The notes beneath the pieces are model-generated. The model saw nothing but the letters and a program-made list of their open reading frames with translations. It was not told the origin of the DNA and did no database searches. Shown in pieces: positions 25,201 to 38,364 of a DNA stretch of 64,000 nt. Position numbers and translations under genes: made by a program. Positions within the stretch are counted from its first letter, which is position 1. Every line of letters begins with the position of its first letter. The DNA is taken from positions 9,484,370-9,548,369 of the forward strand of contig OW028579.1 of assembly GCA_932294295.1 (NCBI GenBank), in the 5' to 3' direction. The stretch is from Alitta virens. Taxonomy: Eukaryota > Annelida > Polychaeta > Phyllodocida > Nereididae.

Positions 25201-25576
25201 GGCTCTCTGCAACGGCCTTGACCCCGCTACGCACGAGTGCCCCACGTGGCTATCATAATGCACGCTTCATCCTCTGCCTCTCATTGGCTGTGCTAAGTGG
25301 ACCTTACTTACTACATCATCGGCGCGGCCTGTGAGTCTGGCATCTCACTGCTAAGTGCACTTCCTACATGGCTGTGTACTCTTGATAATTTAACTGTGCC
25401 ACGTCGTTCCCTGACGCTACTTTAGACTATTTCACTTCGGTGTTGCATTGTTGTCGTTTGTTTTCTTGTCAGCATCCTGGCTCTCTGCAACGGCCTTGAC
25501 CCCGCTACGCACGAGTGCCCCACGTGGCTATCATAATTCACGCTTCGTCCCCTGCCTCTCATTGGCTGTGCTAAGT
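22241..25576. repeat. Central 12-monomer HOR, copy 3
   Basis: Monomers 81-92: A B C D E H I K A B H' J, duplicate of 14179-17514 at +8062 bp. Monomer 84 repeats the three private D substitutions of monomer 55. Monomer 83 (C) has gtcgttt, as does its counterpart, monomer 54. GTCGAC lies at 23907-23912. Confidence 0.92.
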
Positions 25577-28078
25577 GGACCTAACTTACTACATCATCGG
25601 CGCGGCCTGTGAGGCTGGCATCTCACTGCTAATTGCACTTCCTACATTTTTGTGTACTCTTGATAATTTAACTGTGTCACGTCGTTCCCTGACGCTACTA
25701 TAGAGTATTTCACTTCGGTGTTGCGTTGTTGTCGTTTGTTTTCTTGTCAGCATCCGGGCTCTCTGCAACGGCCTTGACCCCGCTACGCACGAGTGCCCCA
25801 CGTGGCTATCATAATGCACGCTTCATCCTCTGCCACTCATTGGCTGTGCTAAGTTGGCCTAACTTACTACTTCATCGGCGCGGCCTGTGAGTCTGGCATC
25901 TCACTGCAAAGTGCACTTCCTACATGGCTGTGTACTCTTGATAATTTAACTGTGCCACGTCGTTCCCTGACGCTACTATAGACTATTTCACTTCGGTGTT
26001 GCATTGTTGTCGTTCGTTTTCTTGTCAGCATCCTGGCTCTCTGCAAAGGCCTTGACCCCGCTACGCACGAGTGCCCCACGTGGCTATCATAATGCACGCT
26101 TCGTCCTCTGCCTCTCATTGGCTGTGCTAAGTGTACTCAACTTACTACTTCATCGGCGCGGCCTGTGAGTCTGGCATCTCACTGCTAATTGCACTTCCTA
26201 CATTTTTGTGTACTCTTGATAATTTAACTGTGCCACGTCGTTCCCTGACGCTACTATTGACTATTTCACTTCGGTGTTGCATTGTTGTCATTTGTTTTCT
26301 TGTCAGCATCCTGGCACTCTGCAATGGCCTTGACCCCGCTACGCACGAGTGCCCCACGTGGCTATCATTATGCACGCTTCATCCTCTGCCTCTCATTGGC
26401 TGTGCTAAGTGGACCTAACTTACTACATCATCGGCGCGGCCTGTGAGTCTGGCATCTCACTGCTAATTGCACTTCCTACATTTTTGTGTACTCTTGATAA
26501 TTTAACTGTGTCACGTCGTTCCCTGACGCTACTATAGAGTATTTCACTTCGGTGTTGCGTTGTTGTCGTTTGTTTTCTTGTCAGCATCCGGGCTCTCTGC
26601 AACGGCCTTGACCCCGCTACGCACGAGTGCCCCACGTGGCTATCATAATGCACGCTTCATCCTCTGCCACTCATTGGCTGTGCTAAGTTGGCCTAACTTA
26701 CTACTTCATCGGCGCGGCCTGTGAGTCTGGCATCTCACTGCAAAGTGCACTTCCTACATGGCTGTGTACTCTTGATAATTTAACTGTGCCACGTCGTTCC
26801 CTGACGCTACTATAGAGTATTTCACTTCGGTGTTGCTTTGTTGTCGTTTGTTTTCTTGTCAGCATCCGGGCTCTCTGCAACGGCCTTGACCCCGCTACGC
26901 ACGAGTGCCCCACGTGGCTATCATAATGCACGCTTCATCCTCTGCCTCTCATTGGCTGTGCTAAGTGGACCTAACTTACTACTTCATCGGCGCGGCCTGT
27001 GAGTCTGGCATCTCACTGCTAATTGCACTTCCTACATTTTTGTGTACTCTTGATAATTTAACTGTGCCACGTCGTTCCCTGACGCTACTATAGACTATTT
27101 CACTTCGGTGTTGCATTGTTGTCGTTCGTTTTCTTGTCAGCATCCTGGCTCTCTGCAAAGGCCTTGACCCCGCTACGCACGAGTGCCCCACGTGGCTATC
27201 ATAATGCACGCTTCGTCCTCTGCCTCTCATTGGCTGTGCTAAGTGTACTCAACTTACTACTTCATCGGCGCGGCCTGTGAGTCTGGCATCTCACTGCTAA
27301 TTGCACTTCCTACATTTTTGTGTACTCTTGATAATTTAACTGTGCCACGTCGTTCCCTGACGCTACTATAGACTATTTCACTTCGGTGTTGCATTGTTGT
27401 CGTTCGTTTTCTTGTCAGCATCCTGGCTCTCTGCAAAGGCTTTGACCCCGCTACGCACGAGTGCCCCACGTGGCTATCATAATGCACGCTTCGTCCTCTG
27501 CCTCTCATTGGCTGTGCTAAGTGTACTCAACTTACTACTTCATCGGCGCGGCCTGTGAGTCTGGCATCTCACTGCTAATTGCACTTCCTACATTTTTGTG
27601 TACTCTTGATAATTTAACTGTGCCACGTCGTTCCCTGACGCTACTATTGACTATTTCACTTCGGTGTTGCATTGTTGTCGTTTGTTTTCTTGTCAGCATC
27701 CTGGCTCTCTGCAACGGCCTTGACCCCGCTACGCACGAGTGCCCCACGTGGCTATCATAATGCACGCTTCATCCTCTGCCTCTCATTGGCTGTGCTAAGT
27801 GGACCTTACTTACTACATCATCGGCGCGGCCTGTGAGTCTGGCATCTCACTGCTAAGTGCACTTCCTACATGGCTGTGTACTCTTGATAATTTAACTGTG
27901 CCACGTCGTTCCCTGACGCTACTTTAGACTATTTCACTTCGGTGTTGCATTGTTGTCGTTTGTTTTCTTGTCAGCATCCTGGCTCTCTGCAACGGCCTTG
28001 ACCCCGCTACGCACGAGTGCCCCACGTGGCTATCATAATTCACGCTTCGTCCCCTGCCTCTCATTGGCTGTGCTAAGT
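25577..28078. repeat. 9-monomer HOR derivative, second copy (A B C D E L L H' J)
   Basis: Monomers 93-101, duplicate of 17515-20016 at +8062 bp, including both L hybrids (26967-27522) and the gtcattt C variant at 26289-26290. It lacks the gagtctcgc change of monomer 67, so that change arose after the duplication or was reverted by conversion. Confidence 0.9.
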
Positions 28079-31000
28079 GGACCTAACTTACTACATCATC
28101 GGCGCGGCCTGTGAGGCTGGCATCTCACTGCTAATTGCACTTCCTACATTTTTGTGTACTCTTGATAATTTAACTGTGTCACGTCGTTCCCTGACGCTAC
28201 TATAGAGTATTTCACTTCGGTGTTGCGTTGTTGTCGTTTGTTTTCTTGTCAGCATCCGGGCTCTCTGCAACGGCCTTGACCCCGCTACGCACGAGTGCCC
28301 CATGTGGCTATCATAATGCACGCTTCATCCTCTGCCACTCATTGGCTGTGCTAAGTTGGCCTAACTTACTACTTCATCGGCGCGGCCTGTGAGTCTGGCA
28401 TCTCACTGCAAAGTGCACTTCCTACATGGCTGTGTACTCTTGATAATTTAACTGTGCCACGTCGTTCCCTGACGCTACTATAGACTATTTCACTTCGGTG
28501 TTGCATTGTTGTCGTTCGTTTTCTTGTCAGCATCCTGGCTCTCTGCAAAGGCCTTGACCCCGCTACGCACGAGTGCCCCACGTGGCTATCATAATGCACG
28601 CTTCGTCCTCTGCCTCTCATTGGCTGTGCTAAGTGTACTCAACTTACTACTTCATCGGCGCGGCCTGTGAGTCTGGCATCTCACTGCTAATTGCACTTCC
28701 TACATTTTTGTGTACTCTTGATAATTTAACTGTGCCACGTCGTTCCCTGACGCTACTATTGACTATTTCACTTCGGTGTTGCATTGTTGTCATTTGTTTT
28801 CTTGTCAGCATCCTGGCACTCTGCAATGGCCTTGACCCCGCTACGCACGAGTGCCCCACGTGGCTATCATTATGCACGCTTCATCCTCTGCCTCTCATTG
28901 GCTGTGCTAAGTGGACCTAACTTACTACATCATCGGCGCGGCCTGTGAGTCTGGCATCTCACTGCTAATTGCACTTCCTACATTTTTGTGTACTCTTGAT
29001 AATTTAACTGTGTCACGTCGTTCCCTGACGCTACTATAGAGTATTTCACTTCGGTGTTGCGTTGTTGTCGTTTGTTTTCTTGTCAGCATCCGGGCTCTCT
29101 GCAACGGCCTTGACCCCGCTACGCACGAGTGCCCCACGTGGCTATCATAATGCACGCTTCATCCTCTGCCACTCATTGGCTGTGCTAAGTTGGCCTAACT
29201 TACTACTTCATCGGCGCGGCCTGTGAGTCTGGCATCTCACTGCAAAGTGCACTTCCTACATGGCTGTGTACTCTTGATAATTTAACTGTGCCACGTCGTT
29301 CCCTGACGCTACTATAGAGTATTTCACTTCGGTGTTGCTTTGTTGTCGTTTGTTTTCTTGTCAGCATCCGGGCTCTCTGCAACGGCCTTGACCCCGCTAC
29401 GCACGAGTGCCCCACGTGGCTATCATAATGCACGCTTCATCCTCTGCCTCTCATTGGCTGTGCTAAGTGGACCTAACTTACTACTTCATCGGCGCGGCCT
29501 GTGAGTCTGGCATCTCACTGCTAATTGCACTTCCTACATTTTTGTGTACTCTTGATAATTTAACTGTGCCACGTCGTTCCCTGACGCTACTATTGACTAT
29601 TTCACTTCGGTGTTGCATTGTTGTCGTTTGTTTTCTTGTCAGCATCCTGGCTCTCTGCAACGGCCTTGACCCCGCTACGCACGAGTGCCCCACGTGGCTA
29701 TCATAATGCACGCTTCATCCTCTGCCTCTCATTGGCTGTGCTAAGTCGACCTAACTTACTACATCATCGGCGCGGCCTGTGAGTCTGGCATCTCACTGCT
29801 AATTGCACTTCCTACATTTTTGTGTACTCTTGATAATTTAACTGTGCCACGTCGTTCCCTGACGCTACTATAGAGTATTTCACTTCGGTGTTGCTTTGTT
29901 GTCGTTTGTTTTCTTGTCAGCATCCTGGCTCTCTGCAACGGCCTTGACCCCGCTACGCACGAGTGCCCCACGTGGCTATCATAATGCACGCTTCATCCTC
30001 TGCCACTCATTGGCTGTGCTAAGTTGGCCTAACTTACTACTTCATCGGCGCGGCCTGTGAGTCTGGCATCTCACTGCTAAGTGCACTTCCTACATGGCTG
30101 TGTACTCTTGATAATTTAACTGTGCCACGTCGTTCCCTGACGCTACTATAGACTATTTCACTTCGGTGTTGCTTTGTTGTCGTTTGTTTTCTTGTCAGCA
30201 TTCTGGCTCTCTGCAACGGCCTTGACCCCGCTACGCACGAGTGCCCCACGTGGCTATCATAATTCACGCTTCGTCCCCTGCCTCTCATTGGCTGTGCTAA
30301 GTGGACCTAACTTACTACATCATCGGCGTGGCCTGTGAGGCTGGCATCTCACTGCTAATTGCACTTCCTACATTTTTGTGTACTCTTGATAATTTAACTG
30401 TGTCACGTCGTTCCCTGACGCTACTATAGAGTATTTCACTTCGGTGTTGCGTTGTTGTCGTTTGTTTTCTTGTCAGCATCCGGGCTCTCTGCAACGGCCT
30501 TGACCCCGCTACGCACGAGTGCCCCACGTGGCTATCATAATGCACGCTTCATCCTCTGCCACTCATTGGCTGTGCTAAGTTGGCCTAACTTACTACTTCA
30601 TCGGCGCGGCCTGTGAGTCTGGCATCTCACTGCAAAGTGCACTTCCTACATGGCTGTGTACTCTTGATAATTTAACTGTGCCACGTCGTTCCCTGACGCT
30701 ACTATAGACTATTTCACTTCGGTGTTGCATTGTTGTCGTTCGTTTTCTTGTCAGCATCCTGGCTCTCTGCAAAGGCCTTGACCCCGCTACGCACGAGTGC
30801 CCCACGTGGCTATCATAATGCACGCTTCGTCCTCTGCCTCTCATTGGCTGTGCTAAGTGTACTCAACTTACTACTTCATCGGCGCGGCCTGTGAGTCTGG
30901 CATCTCACTGCTAATTGCACTTCCTACATTTTTGTGTACTCTTGATAATTTAACTGTGCCACGTCGTTCCCTGACGCTACTATAGACTATTTCACTTCGG

Positions 31001-31692
31001 TGTTGCATTGTTGTCGTTCGTTTTCTTGTCAGCATCCTGGCTCTCTGCAAAGGCTTTGACCCCGCTACGCACGAGTGCCCCACGTGGCTATCATAATGCA
31101 CGCTTCGTCCTCTGCCTCTCATTGGCTGTGCTAAGTGTACTCAACTTACTACTTCATCGGCGCGGCCTGTGAGTCTGGCATCTCACTGCTAATTGCACTT
31201 CCTACATTTTTGTGTACTCTTGATAATTTAACTGTGCCACGTCGTTCCCTGACGCTACTATTGACTATTTCACTTCGGTGTTGCATTGTTGTCGTTTGTT
31301 TTCTTGTCAGCATCCTGGCTCTCTGCAACGGCCTTGACCCCGCTACGCACGAGTGCCCCACGTGGCTATCATAATGCACGCTTCATCCTCTGCCTCTCAT
31401 TGGCTGTGCTAAGTGGACCTTACTTACTACATCATCGGCGCGGCCTGTGAGTCTGGCATCTCACTGCTAAGTGCACTTCCTACATGGCTGTGTACTCTTG
31501 ATAATTTAACTGTGCCACGTCGTTCCCTGACGCTACTTTAGACTATTTCACTTCGGTGTTGCATTGTTGTCGTTTGTTTTCTTGTCAGCATCCTGGCTCT
31601 CTGCAACGGCCTTGACCCCGCTACGCACGAGTGCCCCACGTGGCTATCATAATTCACGCTTCGTCCCCTGCCTCTCATTGGCTGTGCTAAGT
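28079..31692. repeat. 13-monomer HOR derivative (A B C D E H I K A B L H' J)
   Basis: Monomers 102-114, 3614 bp: a full 12-mer with one extra L hybrid (30859-31136) between B and H'. The L has an H' start (gtactcaac, aattgcac, catttttg) and a B second part with gcaaaggctttg, which is what a one-monomer unequal exchange between H' and B would give. This 13-mer is a plausible parent of the 9-mers: a further H-to-B exchange deleting I, K and A yields E L L H' J. Confidence 0.88.
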
Positions 31693-34600
31693 GGACCTAA
31701 CTTACTACATCATCGGCGCGGCCTGTGAGGCTGGCATCTCACTGCTAATTGCACTTCCTACATTTTTGTGTACTCTTGATAATTTAACTGTGTCACGTCG
31801 TTCCCTGACGCTACTATAGAGTATTTCACTTCGGTGTTGCGTTGTTGTCGTTTGTTTTCTTGTCAGCATCCGGGCTCTCTGCAACGGCCTTGACCCCGCT
31901 ACGCACGAGTGCCCCACGTGGCTATCATAATGCACGCTTCATCCTCTGCCACTCATTGGCTGTGCTAAGTTGGCCTAACTTACTACTTCATCGGCGCGGC
32001 CTGTGAGTCTGGCATCTCACTGCAAAGTGCACTTCCTACATGGCTGTGTACTCTTGATAATTTAACTGTGCCACGTCGTTCCCTGACGCTACTATAGACT
32101 ATTTCACTTCGGTGTTGCATTGTTGTCGTTCGTTTTCTTGTCAGCATCCTGGCTCTCTGCAAAGGCCTTGACCCCGCTACGCACGAGTGCCCCACGTGGC
32201 TATCATAATGCACGCTTCGTCCTCTGCCTCTCATTGGCTGTGCTAAGTGTACTCAACTTACTACTTCATCGGCGCGGCCTGTGAGTCTGGCATCTCACTG
32301 CTAATTGCACTTCCTACATTTTTGTGTACTCTTGATAATTTAACTGTGCCACGTCGTTCCCTGACGCTACTATTGACTATTTCACTTCGGTGTTGCATTG
32401 TTGTCATTTGTTTTCTTGTCAGCATCCTGGCACTCTGCAATGGCCTTGACCCCGCTACGCACGAGTGCCCCACGTGGCTATCATTATGCACGCTTCATCC
32501 TCTGCCTCTCATTGGCTGTGCTAAGTGGACCTAACTTACTACATCATCGGCGCGGCCTGTGAGTCTGGCATCTCACTGCTAATTGCACTTCCTACATTTT
32601 TGTGTACTCTTGATAATTTAACTGTGTCACGTCGTTCCCTGACGCTACTATAGAGTATTTCACTTCGGTGTTGCGTTGTTGTCGTTTGTTTTCTTGTCAG
32701 CATCCGGGCTCTCTGCAACGGCCTTGACCCCGCTACGCACGAGTGCCCCACGTGGCTATCATAATGCACGCTTCATCCTCTGCCACTCATTGGCTGTGCT
32801 AAGTTGGCCTAACTTACTACTTCATCGGCGCGGCCTGTGAGTCTGGCATCTCACTGCAAAGTGCACTTCCTACATGGCTGTGTACTCTTGATAATTTAAC
32901 TGTGCCACGTCGTTCCCTGACGCTACTATAGAGTATTTCACTTCGGTGTTGCTTTGTTGTCGTTTGTTTTCTTGTCAGCATCCGGGCTCTCTGCAACGGC
33001 CTTGACCCCGCTACGCACGAGTGCCCCACGTGGCTATCATAATGCACGCTTCATCCTCTGCCTCTCATTGGCTGTGCTAAGTGGACCTAACTTACTACTT
33101 CATCGGCGCGGCCTGTGAGTCTGGCATCTCACTGCTAATTGCACTTCCTACATTTTTGTGTACTCTTGATAATTTAACTGTGCCACGTCGTTCCCTGACG
33201 CTACTATTGACTATTTCACTTCGGTGTTGCATTGTTGTCGTTTGTTTTCTTGTCAGCATCCTGGCTCTCTGCAACGGCCTTGACCCCGCTACGCACGAGT
33301 GCCCCACGTGGCTATCATAATGCACGCTTCATCCTCTGCCTCTCATTGGCTGTGCTAAGTCGACCTAACTTACTACATCATCGGCGCGGCCTGTGAGTCT
33401 GGCATCTCACTGCTAATTGCACTTCCTACATTTTTGTGTACTCTTGATAATTTAACTGTGCCACGTCGTTCCCTGACGCTACTATAGAGTATTTCACTTC
33501 GGTGTTGCTTTGTTGTCGTTTGTTTTCTTGTCAGCATCCTGGCTCTCTGCAACGGCCTTGACCCCGCTACGCACGAGTGCCCCACGTGGCTATCATAATG
33601 CACGCTTCATCCTCTGCCACTCATTGGCTGTGCTAAGTTGGCCTAACTAACTACTTCATCGGCGCGGCCTGTGAGTCTGGCATCTCACTGCTAAGTGCAC
33701 TTCCTACATGGCTGTGTACTCTTGATAATTTAACTGTGCCACGTCGTTCCCTGACGCTACTATAGACTATTTCACTTCGGTGTTGCTTTGTTGTCGTTTG
33801 TTTTCTTGTCAGCATTCTGGCTCTCTGCAACGGCCTTGACCCCGCTACGCACGAGTGCCCCACGTGGCTATCATAATTCACGCTTCGTCCCCTGCCTCTC
33901 ATTGGCTGTGCTAAGTGGACCTAACTTACTACATCATCGGCGCGGCCTGTGAGGCTGGCATCTCACTGCTAATTGCACTTCCTACATTTTTGTGTACTCT
34001 TGATAATTTAACTGTGTCACGTCGTTCCCTGACGCTACTATAGAGTATTTCACTTCGGTGTTGCGTTGTTGTCGTTTGTTTTCTTGTCAGCATCCGGGCT
34101 CTCTGCAACGGCCTTGACCCCGCTACGCACGAGTGCCCCACGTGGCTATCATAATGCACGCTTCATCCTCTGCCACTCATTGGCTGTGCTAAGTTGGCCT
34201 AACTTACTACTTCATCGGCGCGGCCTGTGAGTCTGGCATCTCACTGCAAAGTGCACTTCCTACATGGCTGTGTACTCTTGATAATTTAACTGTGCCACGT
34301 CGTTCCCTGACGCTACTATAGACTATTTCACTTCGGTGTTGCATTGTTGTCGTTCGTTTTCTTGTCAGCATCCTGGCTCTCTGCAAAGGCCTTGACCCCG
34401 CTACGCACGAGTGCCCCACGTGGCTATCATAATGCACGCTTCGTCCTCTGCCTCTCATTGGCTGTGCTAAGTGTACTCAACTTACTACTTCATCGGCGCG
34501 GCCTGTGAGTCTGGCATCTCACTGCTAATTGCACTTCCTACATTTTTGTGTACTCTTGATAATTTAACTGTGCCACGTCGTTCCCTGACGCTACTATTGA

Positions 34601-35028
34601 CTATTTCACTTCGGTGTTGCATTGTTGTCGTTTGTTTTCTTGTCAGCATCCTGGCTCTCTGCAACGGCCTTGACCCCGCTACGCACGAGTGCCCCACGTG
34701 GCTATCATAATGCACGCTTCATCCTCTGCCTCTCATTGGCTGTGCTAAGTGGACCTTACTTACTACATCATCGGCGCGGCCTGTGAGTCTGGCATCTCAC
34801 TGCTAAGTGCACTTCCTACATGGCTGTGTACTCTTGATAATTTAACTGTGCCACGTCGTTCCCTGACGCTACTTTAGACTATTTCACTTCGGTGTTGCAT
34901 TGTTGTCGTTTGTTTTCTTGTCAGCATCCTGGCTCTCTGCAACGGCCTTGACCCCGCTACGCACGAGTGCCCCACGTGGCTATCATAATTCACGCTTCGT
35001 CCCCTGCCTCTCATTGGCTGTGCTAAGT
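31693..35028. repeat. Central 12-monomer HOR, copy 4
   Basis: Monomers 115-126: A B C D E H I K A B H' J. C (monomer 117) carries gtcattt. GTCGAC at 33359-33364. Monomer 122 has a private cctaactaac near 33644-33653. Confidence 0.92.
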
Positions 35029-38000
35029 GGACCTAACTTACTACATCATCGGCGCGGCCTGTGAGGCTGGCATCTCACTGCTAATTGCACTTCCTACATT
35101 TTTGTGTACTCTTGATAATTTAACTGTGTCATGTCGTTCCCTGACGCTACTATAGAGTATTTCACTTCGGTGTTGCGTTGTTGTCGTTTGTTTTCTTGTC
35201 AGCATCCGGGCTCTCTGCAACGGCCTTGACCCCGCTACGCACGAGTGCCCCACGTGGCTATCATAATGCACGCTTCATCCTCTGCCACTCATTGGCTGTG
35301 CTAAGTTGGCCTAACTTACTACTTCATCGGCGCGGCCTGTGAGTCTGGCATCTCACTGCAAAGTGCACTTCCTACATGGCTGTGTACTCTTGATAATTTA
35401 ACTGTGCCACGTCGTTCCCTGACGCTACTATAGACTATTTCACTTCGGTGTTGCATTGTTGTCGTTCGTTTTCTTGTCAGCATCCTGGCTCTCTGCAAAG
35501 GCCTTGACCCCGCTACGCACGAGTGCCCCACGTGGCTATCATAATGCACGCTTCGTCCTCTGCCTCTCATTGGCTGTGCTAAGTGTACTCAACTTACTAC
35601 TTCATCGGCGCGGCCTGTGAGTCTGGCATCTCACTGCTAATTGCACTTCCTACATTTTTGTGTACTCTTGATAATTTAACTGTGCCACGTCGTTCCCTGA
35701 CGCTACTATTGACTATTTCACTTCGGTGTTGCATTGTTGTCATTTGTTTTCTTGTCAGCATCCTGGCACTCTGCAATGGCCTTGACCCCGCTACGCACGA
35801 GTGCCCCACGTGGCTATCATTATGCACGCTTCATCCTCTGCCTCTCATTGGCTGTGCTAAGTGGACCTAACTTACTACATCATCGGCGCGGCCTGTGAGT
35901 CTGGCATCTCACTGCTAATTGCACTTCCTACATTTTTGTGTACTCTTGATAATTTAACTGTGTCACGTCGTTCCCTGACGCTACTATAGAGTATTTCACT
36001 TCGGTGTTGCTTTGTTGTCGTTTGTTTTCTTGTCAGCATCCGGGCTCTCTGCAACGGCCTTGACCCCGCTACGCACGAGTGCCCCACGTGGCTATCATAA
36101 TGCACGCTTCATCCTCTGCCACTCATTGGCTGTGCTAAGTTGGCCTAACTTACTACTTCATCGGCGCGGCCTGTGAGTCTGGCATCTCACTGCAAAGTGC
36201 ACTTCCTACATGGCTGTGTACTCTTGATAATTTAACTGTGCCACGTCGTTCCCTGACGCTACTATAGAGTATTTCACTTCGGTGTTGCTTTGTTGTCGTT
36301 TGTTTTCTTGTCAGCATCCGGGCTCTCTGCAACGGCCTTGACCCCGCTACGCACGAGTGCCCCACGTGGCTATCATAATGCACGCTTCATCCTCTGCCTC
36401 TCATTGGCTGTGCTAAGTGGACCTAACTTACTACTTCATCGGCGCGGCCTGTGAGTCTGGCATCTCACTGCTAATTGCACTTCCTACATTTTTGTGTACT
36501 CTTGATAATTTAACTGTGCCACGTCGTTCCCTGACGCTACTATTGACTATTTCACTTCGGTGTTGCATTGTTGTCGTTTGTTTTCTTGTCAGCATCCTGG
36601 CTCTCTGCAACGGCCTTGACCCCGCTACGCACGAGTGCCCCACGTGGCTATCATAATGCACGCTTCATCCTCTGCCTCTCATTGGCTGTGCTAAGTCGAC
36701 CTAACTTACTACATCATCGGCGCGGCCTGTGAGTCTGGCATCTCACTGCTAATTGCACTTCCTACATTTTTGTGTACTCTTGATAATTTAACTGTGCCAC
36801 GTCGTTCCCTGACGCTACTATAGAGTATTTCACTTCGGTGTTGCTTTGTTGTCGTTTGTTTTCTTGTCAGCATCCTGGCTCTCTGCAACGGCCTTGACCC
36901 CGCTACGCACGAGTGCCCCACGTGGCTATCATAATGCACGCTTCATCCTCTGCCACTCATTGGCTGTGCTAAGTTGGCCTAACTTACTACTTCATCGGCG
37001 CGGCCTGTGAGTCTGGCATCTCACTGCTAAGTGCACTTCCTACATGGCTGTGTACTCTTGATAATTTAACTGTGCCACGTCGTTCCCTGACGCTACTATA
37101 GACTATTTCACTTCGGTGTTGCTTTGTTGTCGTTTGTTTTCTTGTCAGCATTCTGGCTCTCTGCAACGGCCTTGACCCCGCTACGCACGAGTGCCCCACG
37201 TGGCTATCATAATTCACGCTTCGTCCCCTGCCTCTCATTGGCTGTGCTAAGTGGACCTAACTTACTACATCATCGGCGCGGCCTGTGAGGCTGGCATCTC
37301 ACTGCTAATTGCACTTCCTACATTTTTGTGTACTCTTGATAATTTAACTGTGTCACGTCGTTCCCTGACGCTACTATAGAGTATTTCACTTCGGTGTTGC
37401 GTTGTTGTCGTTTGTTTTCTTGTCAGCATCCGGGCTCTCTGCAACGGCCTTGACCCCGCTACGCACGAGTGCCCCACGTGGCTATCATAATGCACGCTTC
37501 ATCCTCTGCCACTCATTGGCTGTGCTAAGTTGGCCTAACTTACTACTTCATCGGCGCGGCCTGTGAGTCTGGCATCTCACTGCAAAGTGCACTTCCTACA
37601 TGGCTGTGTACTCTTGATAATTTAACTGTGCCACGTCGTTCCCTGACGCTACTATAGACTATTTCACTTCGGTGTTGCATTGTTGTCGTTCGTTTTCTTG
37701 TCAGCATCCTGGCTCTCTGCAAAGGCCTTGACCCCGCTACGCACGAGTGCCCCACGTGGCTATCATAATGCACGCTTCGTCCTCTGCCTCTCATTGGCTG
37801 TGCTAAGTGTACTCAACTTACTACTTCATCGGCGCGGCCTGTGAGTCTGGCATCTCACTGCTAATTGCACTTCCTACATTTTTGTGTACTCTTGATAATT
37901 TAACTGTGCCACGTCGTTCCCTGACGCTACTATTGACTATTTCACTTCGGTGTTGCATTGTTGTCGTTTGTTTTCTTGTCAGCATCCTGGCTCTCTGCAA

Positions 38001-38364
38001 CGGCCTTGACCCCGCTACGCACGAGTGCCCCACGTGGCTATCATAATGCACGCTTCATCCTCTGCCTCTCATTGGCTGTGCTAAGTGGACCTTACTTACT
38101 ACATCATCGGCGCGGCCTGTGAGTCTGGCATCTCACTGCTAAGTGCACTTCCTACATGGCTGTGTACTCTTGATAATTTAACTGTGCCACGTCGTTCCCT
38201 GACGCTACTTTAGACTATTTCACTTCGGTGTTGCATTGTTGTCGTTTGTTTTCTTGTCAGCATCCTGGCTCTCTGCAACGGCCTTGACCCCGCTACGCAC
38301 GAGTGCCCCACGTGGCTATCATAATTCACGCTTCGTCCCCTGCCTCTCATTGGCTGTGCTAAGT
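35029..38364. repeat. Central 12-monomer HOR, copy 5 (last)
   Basis: Monomers 127-138: A B C D E H I K A B H' J. C (monomer 129) carries gtcattt. D (monomer 130) has gctttg instead of gcgttg. Monomer 127 has a private tcatgtcg. It ends with the last J bearing ggaccttact, and GTCGAC at 36695-36700 is the last such site I saw. The next monomer starts gtgtacc and the order changes. Confidence 0.92.

Larger units (their letters stand above)
21888..29949. repeat. 29-monomer segmental duplication, copy 2 (8062 bp)
   Basis: Runs from the second half of hybrid monomer 79 to the middle of monomer 108. Monomer 108 is an ordinary I followed by K, as expected for the distal end of a tandem duplication. 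A copy-specific change is ccatgtgg in monomer 102 (near 28303), which breaks the CACGTG palindrome; copy 1 has the usual sequence there. Confidence 0.87.
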
